Shown here: positions 33,465 through 41,551 of the stretch, one piece after another
Numbering within the stretch: position 1 is the first letter of the stretch
Layout of the letters: the number at the start of each line of letters is the position of its first letter
NCBI RefSeq assembly: GCF_024158745.1
Contig: NZ_JAMZAW010000026.1
Span: 1 to 64,000, forward strand
Reading direction: 5' to 3'
DNA: 64,000 nt
From: Paenibacillus tyrphae
Lineage (GTDB): Bacteria; Bacillota; Bacilli; Paenibacillales; NBRC-103111
Position numbers and translations under genes: made by a program
The notes under the pieces: generated by a model
Seen by the model: the letters and a program-made list of their open reading frames with translations, nothing else
Told to the model about the DNA's origin: nothing
Database searches by the model: none

Positions 33465-34229
33465 TTAAAATGGAATTTGTTCCGTGATAAACGCATAGTC
33501 ATGCTCTTCCGCCCACGCTTGCAGGCCGCTCCAGAAAGCCTCGCACGCCAGGAAGACGCGGTCCGGGTCCGACAGCTCGCCGGACAGCACGAGCTGTGCC
33601 AGCGCGTCAAAGCCGTCAGGCCGGTCGGGCAGGGTCATGGCTTCGGGAATGACCTTGGCTCCCGTAGAGTAAGTCGTCCGATGGTGCAGCCCGATGAGCA
33701 TCGCGCCGTAATGCGCGGTCTCCATGGCCAGATAAGGCAGATACGTCCGCGGGCCTTGGGCGTTGGCATTGCGCCATTTGCCGGCGAATTCGAACATTTC
33801 GCCGACCAGAATGCCGCGGATGTTTTCCCGGAAATCGGCTTCGTCCGGTGACTGGACCGCTGCTTTCAGCTCATCGAAAAAGCCGTCCGGGTCGTACAGC
33901 GGAAGAGCCGTAAGGAAGGCGCCGTGGGACAGAGGCCATGTATCCTCGACGGTCCGCGCGTACTGCAGCAGTTCCTCCTCGCTGTACACGTTCACCTCCG
34001 CTTTCCAGGTCCCGGCCGCCCATTCGTGGCTGAAGTCGACCGGTTCGTCTCCCGAGCGGAGAACGCAAAGCATCTCGGTGTCCGAGAACGGTCCGTCCGT
34101 ACCGCGCGCCATGGAGCCGTAGAGGCCGATCGCTTTAATGTTGTCGCCGTAAACCTGCTTAAGCCGGTCGGCAATTTCACGGGCAATGGCCCGTCTTTCT
34201 TCTTTGGTTACCGCCTGTGGTCCGTTCAT
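33465..34229 (-). CDS. ANT(4')-like aminoglycoside/kanamycin nucleotidyltransferase
   Basis: I set the start at ATG 34229 (MNGPQAVTKEERRAIA), after AAGGAGCG. The 254-residue protein closely follows the classic kanamycin nucleotidyltransferase: LYGSMARGTDGPFSDTEM (active-site Gly-Ser and metal-binding Asp/Glu), FSHEWAAGTWKAEVNVYSEE, LFEFAGKWRN-type segment and the C-terminal end ITEQIPF. All these are diagnostic when compared with my memory of that family; identity was not computed. It would adenylylate the 4'-hydroxyl of aminoglycosides. It may be an intrinsic chromosomal homologue; resistance was not tested. Confidence 0.85.
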   Translation of the reverse strand: MNGPQAVTKEERRAIAREIADRLKQVYGDNIKAIGLYGSMARGTDGPFSDTEMLCVLRSGDEPVDFSHEWAAGTWKAEVNVYSEEELLQYARTVEDTWPLSHGAFLTALPLYDPDGFFDELKAAVQSPDEADFRENIRGILVGEMFEFAGKWRNANAQGPRTYLPYLAMETAHYGAMLIGLHHRTTYSTGAKVIPEAMTLPDRPDGFDALAQLVLSGELSDPDRVFLACEAFWSGLQAWAEEHDYAFITEQIPF

Positions 34230-34414
34230 TCGTTTGCACGCTCCTTGATAAAAGTTGAGGTTGATTTCGCGCACTGCTTCGAACGGAGGCGGCGGTCCCC
34301 GGGGTTAACGGGGGATTTTTAGGCGAGGCATGAGCATCGATCTCCTTTTGGCAAAAAATGTACGATTGTCTTACTCTTACGCGCGAGAGGGGATAAGGTT
34401 TCAGCCAAATTCGG

Positions 34415-34948
34415 CTATGCTTTTTTGGGCCAGAAGGTATAGCTGAAGCTCCATACAAAATCGATCCCCAGTACGATCGCCCAGCGCCAGATCATGCTCC
34501 ACAAGTCGGCCGTCCGGCTGTCGTCGTCGACGAACCAGATCATGCCGAGCAGAATCAGGCAGCCGACGGTCCAAGCCAACAGGTGAAGAAACCACGTCTG
34601 ACGCTCGCGGCGGGCGTGGGCTGCGCCGTGCTTGGGCTTCGGTTCGGGCGCCGGAGCCCCTGCGAACCTGTGTGCGAACCGTTTGTCGGCCCACCGGATC
34701 ATCCGGTGGCCGAAGGCGACGGATACGCCGATATAGACGGCGGCGAGGCCGTGTATGAAGCTGGCGGTCGCCCCGTTGCGCAAATCAATGACGGTCGCGA
34801 TAATCAGGACCAGATCGACCACCGGCGTGGCGACCAGCAAAAGAGCTCCGATTCGTTTCATGTCCAAAATATAGCGGAAGACAAGTCCGGCGGCGACAAA
34901 CACCCAGAAGCCAATTTCACAACCGATAATAAATGCGGCTATCGTCAT
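34415..34948 (-). CDS. YmcC-like integral membrane protein
   Basis: A 177-residue protein after AAAAAAAGGACTG with five to six membrane helices, including FIIGCEIGFWVFVAAGLVFRY, ALLLVATPVVDLVLIIATVI and LAWTVGCLILLGMIWF. A cytosolic basic loop (RFAHRFAGAPAPEPKPKHG) lies between helices four and five. Its order resembles the B. subtilis YmcC group of unknown role. It is divergent from a TetR gene with a shared operator-like region, so it is probably the regulator's target, possibly a small efflux or sensor component. Confidence 0.7.
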   Translation of the reverse strand: MTIAAFIIGCEIGFWVFVAAGLVFRYILDMKRIGALLLVATPVVDLVLIIATVIDLRNGATASFIHGLAAVYIGVSVAFGHRMIRWADKRFAHRFAGAPAPEPKPKHGAAHARRERQTWFLHLLAWTVGCLILLGMIWFVDDDSRTADLWSMIWRWAIVLGIDFVWSFSYTFWPKKA

Positions 34949-35015
34949 ACAATCAGTCCTTTTTTTCTTTTTTTTGATACACTTGTGCTACTAAGCAGGG
35001 TTTATTTTAGCACTA

Positions 35016-35050
35016 TTGTATTAAAAAAACAACCGTGCTATAATCGGGAC
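35016..35050 (+). promoter_or_regulatory. promoter of a leaderless TetR mRNA with AGCAC/GTGCT repeats
   Basis: TTGTAT (35016-35021), a 17-base spacer and TATAAT (35039-35044) form a strong promoter. The next ATG is at 35051, about where transcription should begin, and no ribosome-binding site fits between. GTGCTA/TAGCAC copies at 34985, 35009 and 35035 overlap the promoter and are candidate operators. Confidence 0.65.
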
Positions 35051-35644
35051 ATGCCTAAAATCGTAAACCATGAAGAGCGACGGGAGCAGTTGGCGGAAGC
35101 GGTGTGGCGGATTATTCGCCGGGAAGGGCTGGAAGGGGTCAGTGTGCGCAGTGTTGCGGAGGAAGCCGGCATGTCTCTTGGCTCGCTGCGTCATTACTTC
35201 GATTCGCAGTCGGCTTTATTGGCTTTCTCCATGCGGCTCGTCGCCGAACGGATAAAAAAACGTATACAGTCGCTTCCGCAGGACGGCAATCTCCGGGAAA
35301 ATATCGAAGCGCTTGTCGGTCAAATCGTGCCGCTGGACGAAGACCGCTTGGCGGAAAGTCAAATCTGGATGGCCTTTTCGACTTTTGCTTTGACCGAGCC
35401 GGGCTTGAGGCCGCTGAGCCGGGAAATCCACGATTCGCTGCGGGACATGTTCCGTAAAATCTTCGAAATCCTCGTCCAGTCGCAGCTGCTGAAGCCGGGC
35501 CTTGATACGGAGCTGGAAGCGAAGCGATTCCACGCGTTGGTGGACGGTTTGCTCGTACACGGCGTCATCGCGCCAGAGGTCATGTGTGCGGAAGAAATTG
35601 CGGGGATCATTGCACGGCATCTGGACAGCTTACTTGTGCCGTAA
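35051..35644 (+). CDS. TetR-family regulator, probably leaderless
   Basis: A 197-residue protein beginning MPKIVNHEERREQLAEAVWR. The helix-turn-helix is EGLEGVSVRSVAEEAGMSLGSLRHYF (described here in two parts: the recognition helix is MSLGSLRHYF, residues 40-50). The C-terminal half is helical, as in the ligand-binding part of the family. It lies head-to-head with the YmcC-like membrane gene and likely represses it from the repeats between them. Transcription appears to begin at or near the start codon. Confidence 0.88.
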   Translation: MPKIVNHEERREQLAEAVWRIIRREGLEGVSVRSVAEEAGMSLGSLRHYFDSQSALLAFSMRLVAERIKKRIQSLPQDGNLRENIEALVGQIVPLDEDRLAESQIWMAFSTFALTEPGLRPLSREIHDSLRDMFRKIFEILVQSQLLKPGLDTELEAKRFHALVDGLLVHGVIAPEVMCAEEIAGIIARHLDSLLVP

Positions 35645-35666
35645 CGCTGTTGTTGGCAGAAAGAAT

Positions 35667-35703
35667 AAAAAGAGCCTGTCTCGACTGAGATAGGCTCTTT
35701 GAT
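35667..35703. terminator. bidirectional terminator
   Basis: AAAGAGCCT (35669-35677) pairs with AGGCTCTTT (35692-35700), extended by TCTC/GAGA. A-tract and T-tract flank both sides, so it can stop the TetR transcript and the convergent pdxK transcript. Confidence 0.85.
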
Positions 35704-35731
35704 ATGGAGAAACGTTAAGTTAATTCAAGGC

Positions 35732-36541
35732 TTACCCGAACTGGCGCAGCGCCGAATGGCGGGTCGGGCCGACAAAGCCGTTCAGCGGAAAGCCGTGCCG
35801 GATGGCCGCGCTGATGAACCGTTTGGCGGTACCGACCGCTTCTTTGACGTCGGCGCCTTTGGCAAGCTCGGCCGTAATGGCCGCGGAGTACGTGCATCCG
35901 GCACCATGCGTATAGGTGGTGGAAATTTTGTCCGATTCGTACAGCTCGAATGCCTTTCCGTCATAAAGCAAGTCGACCGCCTGCGGATGATTCAGCTTCG
36001 CGCCGCCTTTGATCAGGACGTACTTGACGCCTGTGGCATGGATGATCTGCGCCGCCTCTTTCATGTCCTCAAGCGTTTGAATCGGCGGACGGTTCGCAAG
36101 CTGCGCCGCTTCGAACAAATTCGGAGTAACGACGTCCGCGATCGGGACGAGCAGCTCCCGCAATGCTACGGTGGATTCGGGATGGAGCGCCTCGTCGTTG
36201 CCTTTGCAGACCATTACAGGGTCTACAACGATGCGCTGCAGCCCTTTGCCTTTGAGCGTACGCGTGACGAGCTCAATCAGCTCGACGGAGCCGAGCATGC
36301 CCGTCTTGAGCGCATCGACGCCGATGCCGTCAAGCACGGTTTGCAGTTGGGCTTCAACGGTAGGCAAAGCGACCGGATGAACGCCGTGGTGCCATTGGTT
36401 GTTCGGGTCCATCGTAACGACTGTCGTGAGAACCGTCATTCCGTAGACGTCGCGTTCTTGGAACGTTTTCAAATCGGCTTGAATTCCAGCGCCGCCGCTT
36501 GTATCGGAGCCGGCAATGGTTAATGCTTTTGGTATGCTCAT
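35732..36541 (-). CDS. pdxK: pyridoxal kinase of the ThiD type
   Basis: The ATG at 36541 follows GGGGAGAG. The 269-residue ribokinase-superfamily enzyme has the N-terminal ALTIAGSDTSGGAGIQADLK, VDPVMVCKGNDE and the C-terminal anion hole GAGCTYSAAI. The 'MDPNNQWHHGV' and THGAGCTYSAA stretches match the B. subtilis PdxK type, not hydroxymethylpyrimidine kinase ThiD itself. It phosphorylates pyridoxal, pyridoxine and pyridoxamine with ATP. The gene is single. A ThiD side activity is possible. Confidence 0.88.
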   Translation of the reverse strand: MSIPKALTIAGSDTSGGAGIQADLKTFQERDVYGMTVLTTVVTMDPNNQWHHGVHPVALPTVEAQLQTVLDGIGVDALKTGMLGSVELIELVTRTLKGKGLQRIVVDPVMVCKGNDEALHPESTVALRELLVPIADVVTPNLFEAAQLANRPPIQTLEDMKEAAQIIHATGVKYVLIKGGAKLNHPQAVDLLYDGKAFELYESDKISTTYTHGAGCTYSAAITAELAKGADVKEAVGTAKRFISAAIRHGFPLNGFVGPTRHSALRQFG

Positions 36542-36652
36542 TGTACTTCTCTCCCCGGATGAATGAAGTTGCATTTATGACCTATCCTATCACGTTGGCG
36601 CAAAATTTCAATCGAAAATTCGCGGATTCCCCCAAAAAATGCCAAAAAATGA

Positions 36653-37792
36653 CTACCGCCGCTGTTTGGCGCCCTGTAACAGGCGCATCATTTGGGCCGC
36701 CGCTTCGCTCGCCCACTCCGCGGCGCGCCCGACCGCTTCCTGCAAGTCGCAAGGCTTGCGCACGATGGGCAAAGCCGCCGTCAGTCCGAGCTCGTCCAAC
36801 TGCTCCGCAGGCAGCTCCAGGCTGCCGCACAAGGCGACTACCGGCACTCCCGCCTCTCGGGCCTTGCGGCAGATGCCCGCAATCGCTTTGCCGGACAGCG
36901 TCTGCCTATCCAGCCGGCCTTCGCCGGTGATTACCCAGTCGGCGTGCCGAAGCTGCGCTTCGAACTTCGCCTTCTCCAGCACGATGTCGATGCCGGAGCG
37001 AAGCTGCGCGCCGAGGAACGCATGCAGCCCGGCTCCCATGCCGCCGGCCGCACCTCCGCCGGGCAGCGTGAGCACATCGATGCCGGTTTGCCGGCGAATG
37101 ACGTCGGCCCACTGCCGCAGCGCCCGATCCAGCGCCTGCGTCATGTCCGGCGTCGCGCCCTTCTGCGGGCCGAAGACGGCGGAAGCGCCCTCCGGCCCGC
37201 AGAGCGGGTTGCGGACGTCCGTCGCCGCGACGAAGCGGCACTCCGCGAGACGCGGGTCCATGCCGGAGGCGTCGAAGCCGGCGAGCCCGGCGAGCGCTCC
37301 GCCCCCGGAGGGCAGCGGGACGCCGTCCGCTCCGTACCATCGGACGCCGAGCGCCTCCAGCATGCCTGCCCCGCCGTCGTTCGTCGCGCTGCCGCCGAGG
37401 CCGATGAGGAACTGCCGGCATCCGTGGTCCAATGCGGCCCGAATCAACTCGCCCGTTCCGTAGGAGGAGGCGGCAAGAGGGTTGCGCCGCGCTTCGGGAA
37501 CGAGCGGCAGCCCGGACGCCTGCGCCATTTCGACGACGGCGGTGCCGTCCTTCAGGATGCCGTAGACGGCCGTGACCGGCTCTCCGAGCGGGCCGCGAAC
37601 CTGCACTTCCACCCGGGTACCGCCGCAGGCATGCACAAGGCTGTCCACCGTGCCTTCCCCGCCGTCTGCGACCGGAAGCTCGACGATGTCGGCATCCGGG
37701 ACGACGCTCCGAATGCCGGAGCTTATGGCACTACACAGCTGCAGAGCGGACAGCGAGCCTTTGAACGAATCCGGCGCAATCACGATTTTCAT
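36653..37792 (-). CDS. glxK: glycerate kinase, GarK/GlxK family
   Basis: The ATG at 37792 (MKIVIAPDSFKGSLSALQLC) follows GGGGGAATGG. The 379-residue product has all glycerate 2-kinase marks: IAPDSFKGSLSA at the N-terminus, PVADGGEGTVDSL, the glycine-rich GLGGSATNDGGAGML, and late GEGRLDRQTLSGKA. It phosphorylates glycerate with ATP for entry into glycolysis. No other glycerate or glyoxylate genes are visible nearby. GC is particularly high in this gene. Confidence 0.93.
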   Translation of the reverse strand: MKIVIAPDSFKGSLSALQLCSAISSGIRSVVPDADIVELPVADGGEGTVDSLVHACGGTRVEVQVRGPLGEPVTAVYGILKDGTAVVEMAQASGLPLVPEARRNPLAASSYGTGELIRAALDHGCRQFLIGLGGSATNDGGAGMLEALGVRWYGADGVPLPSGGGALAGLAGFDASGMDPRLAECRFVAATDVRNPLCGPEGASAVFGPQKGATPDMTQALDRALRQWADVIRRQTGIDVLTLPGGGAAGGMGAGLHAFLGAQLRSGIDIVLEKAKFEAQLRHADWVITGEGRLDRQTLSGKAIAGICRKAREAGVPVVALCGSLELPAEQLDELGLTAALPIVRKPCDLQEAVGRAAEWASEAAAQMMRLLQGAKQRR

Positions 37793-37976
37793 GTACCATT
37801 CCCCCACGAATCCATGGAATAAGACGATTATACCACCGCGCCAAAAGACGTATCCAACATTTCCGGCCGGTCCCGGTCAGCGTTTCGTAAGGGAAATATC
37901 AGGAAGCCATCCGTTCTCCTTCTGTCGGCGCTTAGATACAATGGTAATGAGTGGATAGAGAGAGGAAGTGCTGAGA

Positions 37977-40001
37977 TTGACCTATCGAACAGTTGCGAGG
38001 GGCGTCGGATGGGGCGTCCTGTTTGTCGCGCTGCTGCTGACGCTCGCGGCCTGCAAGCCGGAGATGAAGCCGCCGGAAGAGGTGATGGACACATTCGTCG
38101 CCGCCTGGCAAAAGAAAGATTACGCAGTCATGTATCCCAGTTTGACGAGCCATGTTAAAGAATCCGTCACGCAAGAGGCATTCGTCAGCCGGCATCAAAA
38201 CATTTATGAAGGAATCGGATTAACGGAACTGCATATCACGGCGGAGCCGACGGAGAAAGACCCGAAAGCGAAGACGGATCAAATTCGGTATAAGCTGCAT
38301 GTGGAAATGAAGACGTCGGCCGGACCGATCGAGTTCAACCAGACGGCGACGCTCCGCAAGGAAGAGCGCGCCTGGGGAGTGGACTGGTCTTCGGCGTTTC
38401 TGTTTCCGCAGCTAAAGGACACGGACAAGATTCGTGTGCAGACGCTCCCGGCGAAGCGGGGAGAAATACTCGACCGCCAAGGCCATGGACTGGCCATCAA
38501 CGAAGATCAATGGGAGGTCGGACTCGTACCTGAAAAAATGGCCGAGCCATCCGACGAGTCCGTGAGCAAGCTGGCGGCACTGCTGAACTTGAAGCCGGAG
38601 GATATCCGTGCCAAGCTCGGCGCTTCGTGGGTAAAGCCGGAGCTTTTTGTCCCGATCGCGCTAATCCCCAAAGGCGATCCGCGGGAGAACGAGATGCTTA
38701 CGGTTCAAGGGACGGCTTACCGGACGAAGAGGGTACGTTCGTACCCGCTCGGCGCGGCGGCGGCTCATTTGACGGGCTACATCGGCAGGCTGAACGAGAA
38801 GGAGCTGGAGAAGCGCAAGGATAAAGGCTACCGGCCGGACGACTGGATCGGCAAAACCGGGCTGGAGTTGACGCTGGAGGACCGGCTGCGCGGCCGGGAC
38901 GGCCAGCGCATTTACATTACGGATGCGGAGGGCCGGGACAAAGCGACGCTCGTGAAGCGCGATGCGGTGGATGGCGAAGACGTGAAGCTGACGATCGATG
39001 GCGGCATGCAGCGGGCGATGTACCGGGAGCTGGAGAACGATGCGGGAGCGGGGGTGGCGATGCAGCCGCTGACCGGCGAACTGCTTGCGTTGGTCAGTAC
39101 CCCGTCTTACGATCCGAACCTCTGGATCTCGGGCATTTCGGCCGAGCAGTGGAAGCAGTGGACGGAGAACCTGGACAAGCCGCTGTTCAACCGATACGCC
39201 AGCGCTTATGCGCCCGGGTCGGCGTTCAAGCCGATCACGGCGGCTATCGCTTTGGAGCAGGGGGCGCTCGACCCGAAGGAAGAGAAGACCATTACGGGGA
39301 AACAGTGGAAAAAGGATTCGTCGTGGGGGAACTACTACGTTACGAGGGTGTCCGAGGCGGCGAGCGCGGTGAATTTGACGAAGGCGCTGATGTATTCGGA
39401 CAACATCTATTTTGCTCAGGTGGCGCTAGGTTTGGGAGCGGAGCGCTTCGAGAAGGCCGCCGGCAAGTTCGGATTCGGCGAGAAGCTGCCGCTGCCGCTG
39501 GCGGTCGATGTCTCATCGCTGTCGAACAAAGGCATCAAGAAGGAAATTCTGCTGGCGGACTCCGGCTACGGGCAAGGGGAGGTCGTCATGTCGCCGCTGC
39601 ATGTGGCGGATGCGTATACGGTCTTCATGAACGGCGGCAATATGATCAAGCCGGTGCTTGAATACGACGGTCGGACGACCGGCGAAGTGTGGAAAAGCGG
39701 ATTGATCCGCCCCGAGGTGAGCCGCATGCTGACGGAGCAGATGAAGGAGGTCATCCAGAATCCCGCAGGCACCGGCCGCGCAGCAAGAATCGACGGGCTG
39801 ACGCTGGCGGGCAAGACCGGTACGGCCGAGCTGAAGCAAAAGAAGGGGGAGTCCGGGCAGGAGAACGGCTGGTTCGTCGCTTACGATACCGACAAGCCGA
39901 AGCTGCTCGTCGCTTTGATGGTGGAGAAGGTGGAGGCGAGGGGCGGCAGTCGTCACCTTGCCGAGAAAATCAAGGTCTTGTTCCAAGGCTTCGCGAAGTA
40001 A
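37977..40001 (+). CDS. class B penicillin-binding protein with MecA N-terminal domain
   Basis: TTG 37977 fits best behind GAGAGGAAG; GTG 37968 is too close to that site. A lipobox-like TLAAC (Cys near 25) or uncleaved anchor is followed by an NTF2-like MecA_N domain (VMDTFVAAWQKKDYAVMYPS), the PBP dimerisation domain with RGEILDRQG and the transpeptidase domain. The active-site motifs are SAFK (Ser about residue 415), SDN (about 474) and KTG (about 613). The product cross-links peptidoglycan outside the membrane; relatives of this shape include PBP3 of B. subtilis and PBP2a of staphylococci, which bind beta-lactams poorly. It lies next to the kinase gene but is not in its operon. Confidence 0.92.
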   Translation: MTYRTVARGVGWGVLFVALLLTLAACKPEMKPPEEVMDTFVAAWQKKDYAVMYPSLTSHVKESVTQEAFVSRHQNIYEGIGLTELHITAEPTEKDPKAKTDQIRYKLHVEMKTSAGPIEFNQTATLRKEERAWGVDWSSAFLFPQLKDTDKIRVQTLPAKRGEILDRQGHGLAINEDQWEVGLVPEKMAEPSDESVSKLAALLNLKPEDIRAKLGASWVKPELFVPIALIPKGDPRENEMLTVQGTAYRTKRVRSYPLGAAAAHLTGYIGRLNEKELEKRKDKGYRPDDWIGKTGLELTLEDRLRGRDGQRIYITDAEGRDKATLVKRDAVDGEDVKLTIDGGMQRAMYRELENDAGAGVAMQPLTGELLALVSTPSYDPNLWISGISAEQWKQWTENLDKPLFNRYASAYAPGSAFKPITAAIALEQGALDPKEEKTITGKQWKKDSSWGNYYVTRVSEAASAVNLTKALMYSDNIYFAQVALGLGAERFEKAAGKFGFGEKLPLPLAVDVSSLSNKGIKKEILLADSGYGQGEVVMSPLHVADAYTVFMNGGNMIKPVLEYDGRTTGEVWKSGLIRPEVSRMLTEQMKEVIQNPAGTGRAARIDGLTLAGKTGTAELKQKKGESGQENGWFVAYDTDKPKLLVALMVEKVEARGGSRHLAEKIKVLFQGFAK

Positions 40002-40165
40002 GCAGCCAGTGCTGCTGCCTGTGAAACCCCGCATCCGTTCGATCATACACGAGGAAAATCCAATGGTTCCCAATTTCGATAGTTGTGATAAGATGGGAAA
40101 GGGGCTTGCGGGCCCGCGCCTCAATCGAATCAAGGCGAATGTTCGAAACGAAGGAGCAATTTTGG

Positions 40166-41107
40166 ATGACCCGAGACCTTGAGGATGTGTGCCTTGGGCG
40201 GCATACGCAGCTAAAAGGCGGCGCCTACCGAATTGAAGAACGGCTGGCCTCGAGCGAGCTGTCCATCGTTTACATCGGAAGCCCGGCTGAGGGAGAAGAA
40301 AGGCTTGCGATCAAGGAATTTTATCCCGGAAGCCTGGCTTTAAGAGATATGGACGGGAAGACGGTCTTATGCCGCCGTCCTTCGAGCCGCCGGAAGTTTG
40401 AAGAGCTGAACGATGCCTTCCGGAGGGAAGCTTCGATTCTAAGCCGGCTCCGGCATAGGCATATCGTCGAATATATCGACCATTTCGAAGAAAACGGGAC
40501 GAGCTATTTGGTAACCCGTTATTGCCCGGGCAAGCCGCTCGTGGATTTGATCCGGGAGGAGAAGCCTGCGGCGGCGCATTTGATTCGGAACGTGCTGCTG
40601 CCGTTTCTGGATACGGTGGACTTCGTGCACCGGCAGGGCCTCATTCACCGGGATTTGAAGCCGGGGAATATGATGATTTCGGAAGAAGGCTGGCCGGTGC
40701 TGCTGGATTTCGGTTCGGCCGTATCACTCGCCGAGCCGGACGTCCGTCCTATCTTTACAACGGCGGGATTCTCCCCGCTGGAGCTGTATTCGGAGAAGGC
40801 CAGGCAAGGGAAAAAGGCCGATTTATACAGCGCCGCCGCGATTTTATATTACAGCTTCACCGGGCGCGTGCCGGCGAACGTTTCCGAGCGGCTGATCGAA
40901 GACCGCATGGAAAGTGCGAGAACCGCGAACCCGGAGATCGGTCTGCTGCTGTCGGGTATGATCCGGTGGGGGCTTGCCGTTCAGCCGCGCAGAAGATGCC
41001 CGTCGCTGAAGCTGCTTAAGGCCGCTTTGCGGCTGGAATATATGCGCCTGAAAGCCGGGATGCGGCGGAAGGGCTTGGAGCCGCCTTCGGCCGTAAACGA
41101 AAAATAG
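40166..41107 (+). CDS. Hanks-type Ser/Thr protein kinase (PpkA-like role)
   Basis: I set ATG 40166 (MTRDLEDVCLGRH) after GAAGGAGC. The 313-residue cytosolic kinase has the ATP-binding Lys in AIKEFYP (about residue 50), the catalytic loop IHRDLKPGN (Asp about 163) and DFG (about 181), then an activation segment with FTTAGFSPLEL. The glycine-rich loop is degenerate (RLASSELSIVY), but the VAIK Lys and catalytic Asp are kept, so activity is expected. It has no membrane helix or extracellular sensor. It stands just before the injection-system cluster and, with its FHA and PP2C genes, matches the kinase of T6SS threonine phosphorylation pathways. Confidence 0.85.
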   Translation: MTRDLEDVCLGRHTQLKGGAYRIEERLASSELSIVYIGSPAEGEERLAIKEFYPGSLALRDMDGKTVLCRRPSSRRKFEELNDAFRREASILSRLRHRHIVEYIDHFEENGTSYLVTRYCPGKPLVDLIREEKPAAAHLIRNVLLPFLDTVDFVHRQGLIHRDLKPGNMMISEEGWPVLLDFGSAVSLAEPDVRPIFTTAGFSPLELYSEKARQGKKADLYSAAAILYYSFTGRVPANVSERLIEDRMESARTANPEIGLLLSGMIRWGLAVQPRRRCPSLKLLKAALRLEYMRLKAGMRRKGLEPPSAVNEK

Positions 41108-41295
41108 AGGAACTGTGGGGGCTCTATTCAGGTCATTTGCCCGCTGTGCCTCCGCTTAGAGGAACTGTGGTGCTTTATCGATGCTTCGCAGGCACGGCGG
41201 AATATTTTTCGACACGGTTAGGGTGTCCCGAGTTCCGCTATGTTCCGGGGGAAAGCGCAAGGATTTCGGATAGCGCATCGTGGTTCCTCTAAGGC
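41102..41295. repeat. intergenic palindromic repeat cluster (ATAGAGGAACT family), second locus
   Basis: The first copy starts inside the kinase stop codon: AATAGAG-N12-CTCTATT (41103-41128). A second copy, TTAGAGGAACT, lies near 41157, and an inverted copy, GGTTCCTCTAAG, near 41282-41293. It is the same family as at 18204-18405. The rest of 41296-41515 shows no gene. Confidence 0.6.
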
Positions 41296-41515
41296 GTGTA
41301 AGCCGCGCAATCGTGTAACTGTGGCTTCGAAAGCTGCCGAAACGGCGCTCAATTCGTTACCGGACATAGCGGCAGTTCAGGTTGATTGATACTGGGAAAT
41401 AGCGGTGGATTCCGTCCGAATGTCGAGGGGCCCCAAAGAGAGAAAAGCGGCCCGGCGCGTTCTCGCCGAATCCCCGGCTTTTCCCTGAATCTCCGGGCCT
41501 CCCCCGCGATTCAAC

Positions 41516-41551
41516 GGCAAAAACCCAACCCCCGTTACAGGGCGTTGGGTT
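41516..41551 (-). terminator. terminator overlapping the VWA gene's stop codon
   Basis: AACCCAAC (41522-41529) and GTTGGGTT (41544-41551) flank the gene's last codons. On the minus strand the stem is followed by TTTTTG. The protein-coding end and the terminator stem share bases. Confidence 0.8.

Noticed and set aside
34583..35050. A 350-residue start for the TetR gene
   Set aside because: The upstream part lies on the opposite strand of the YmcC-like gene; promoter elements sit inside it, and a proper TetR start is at 35051.
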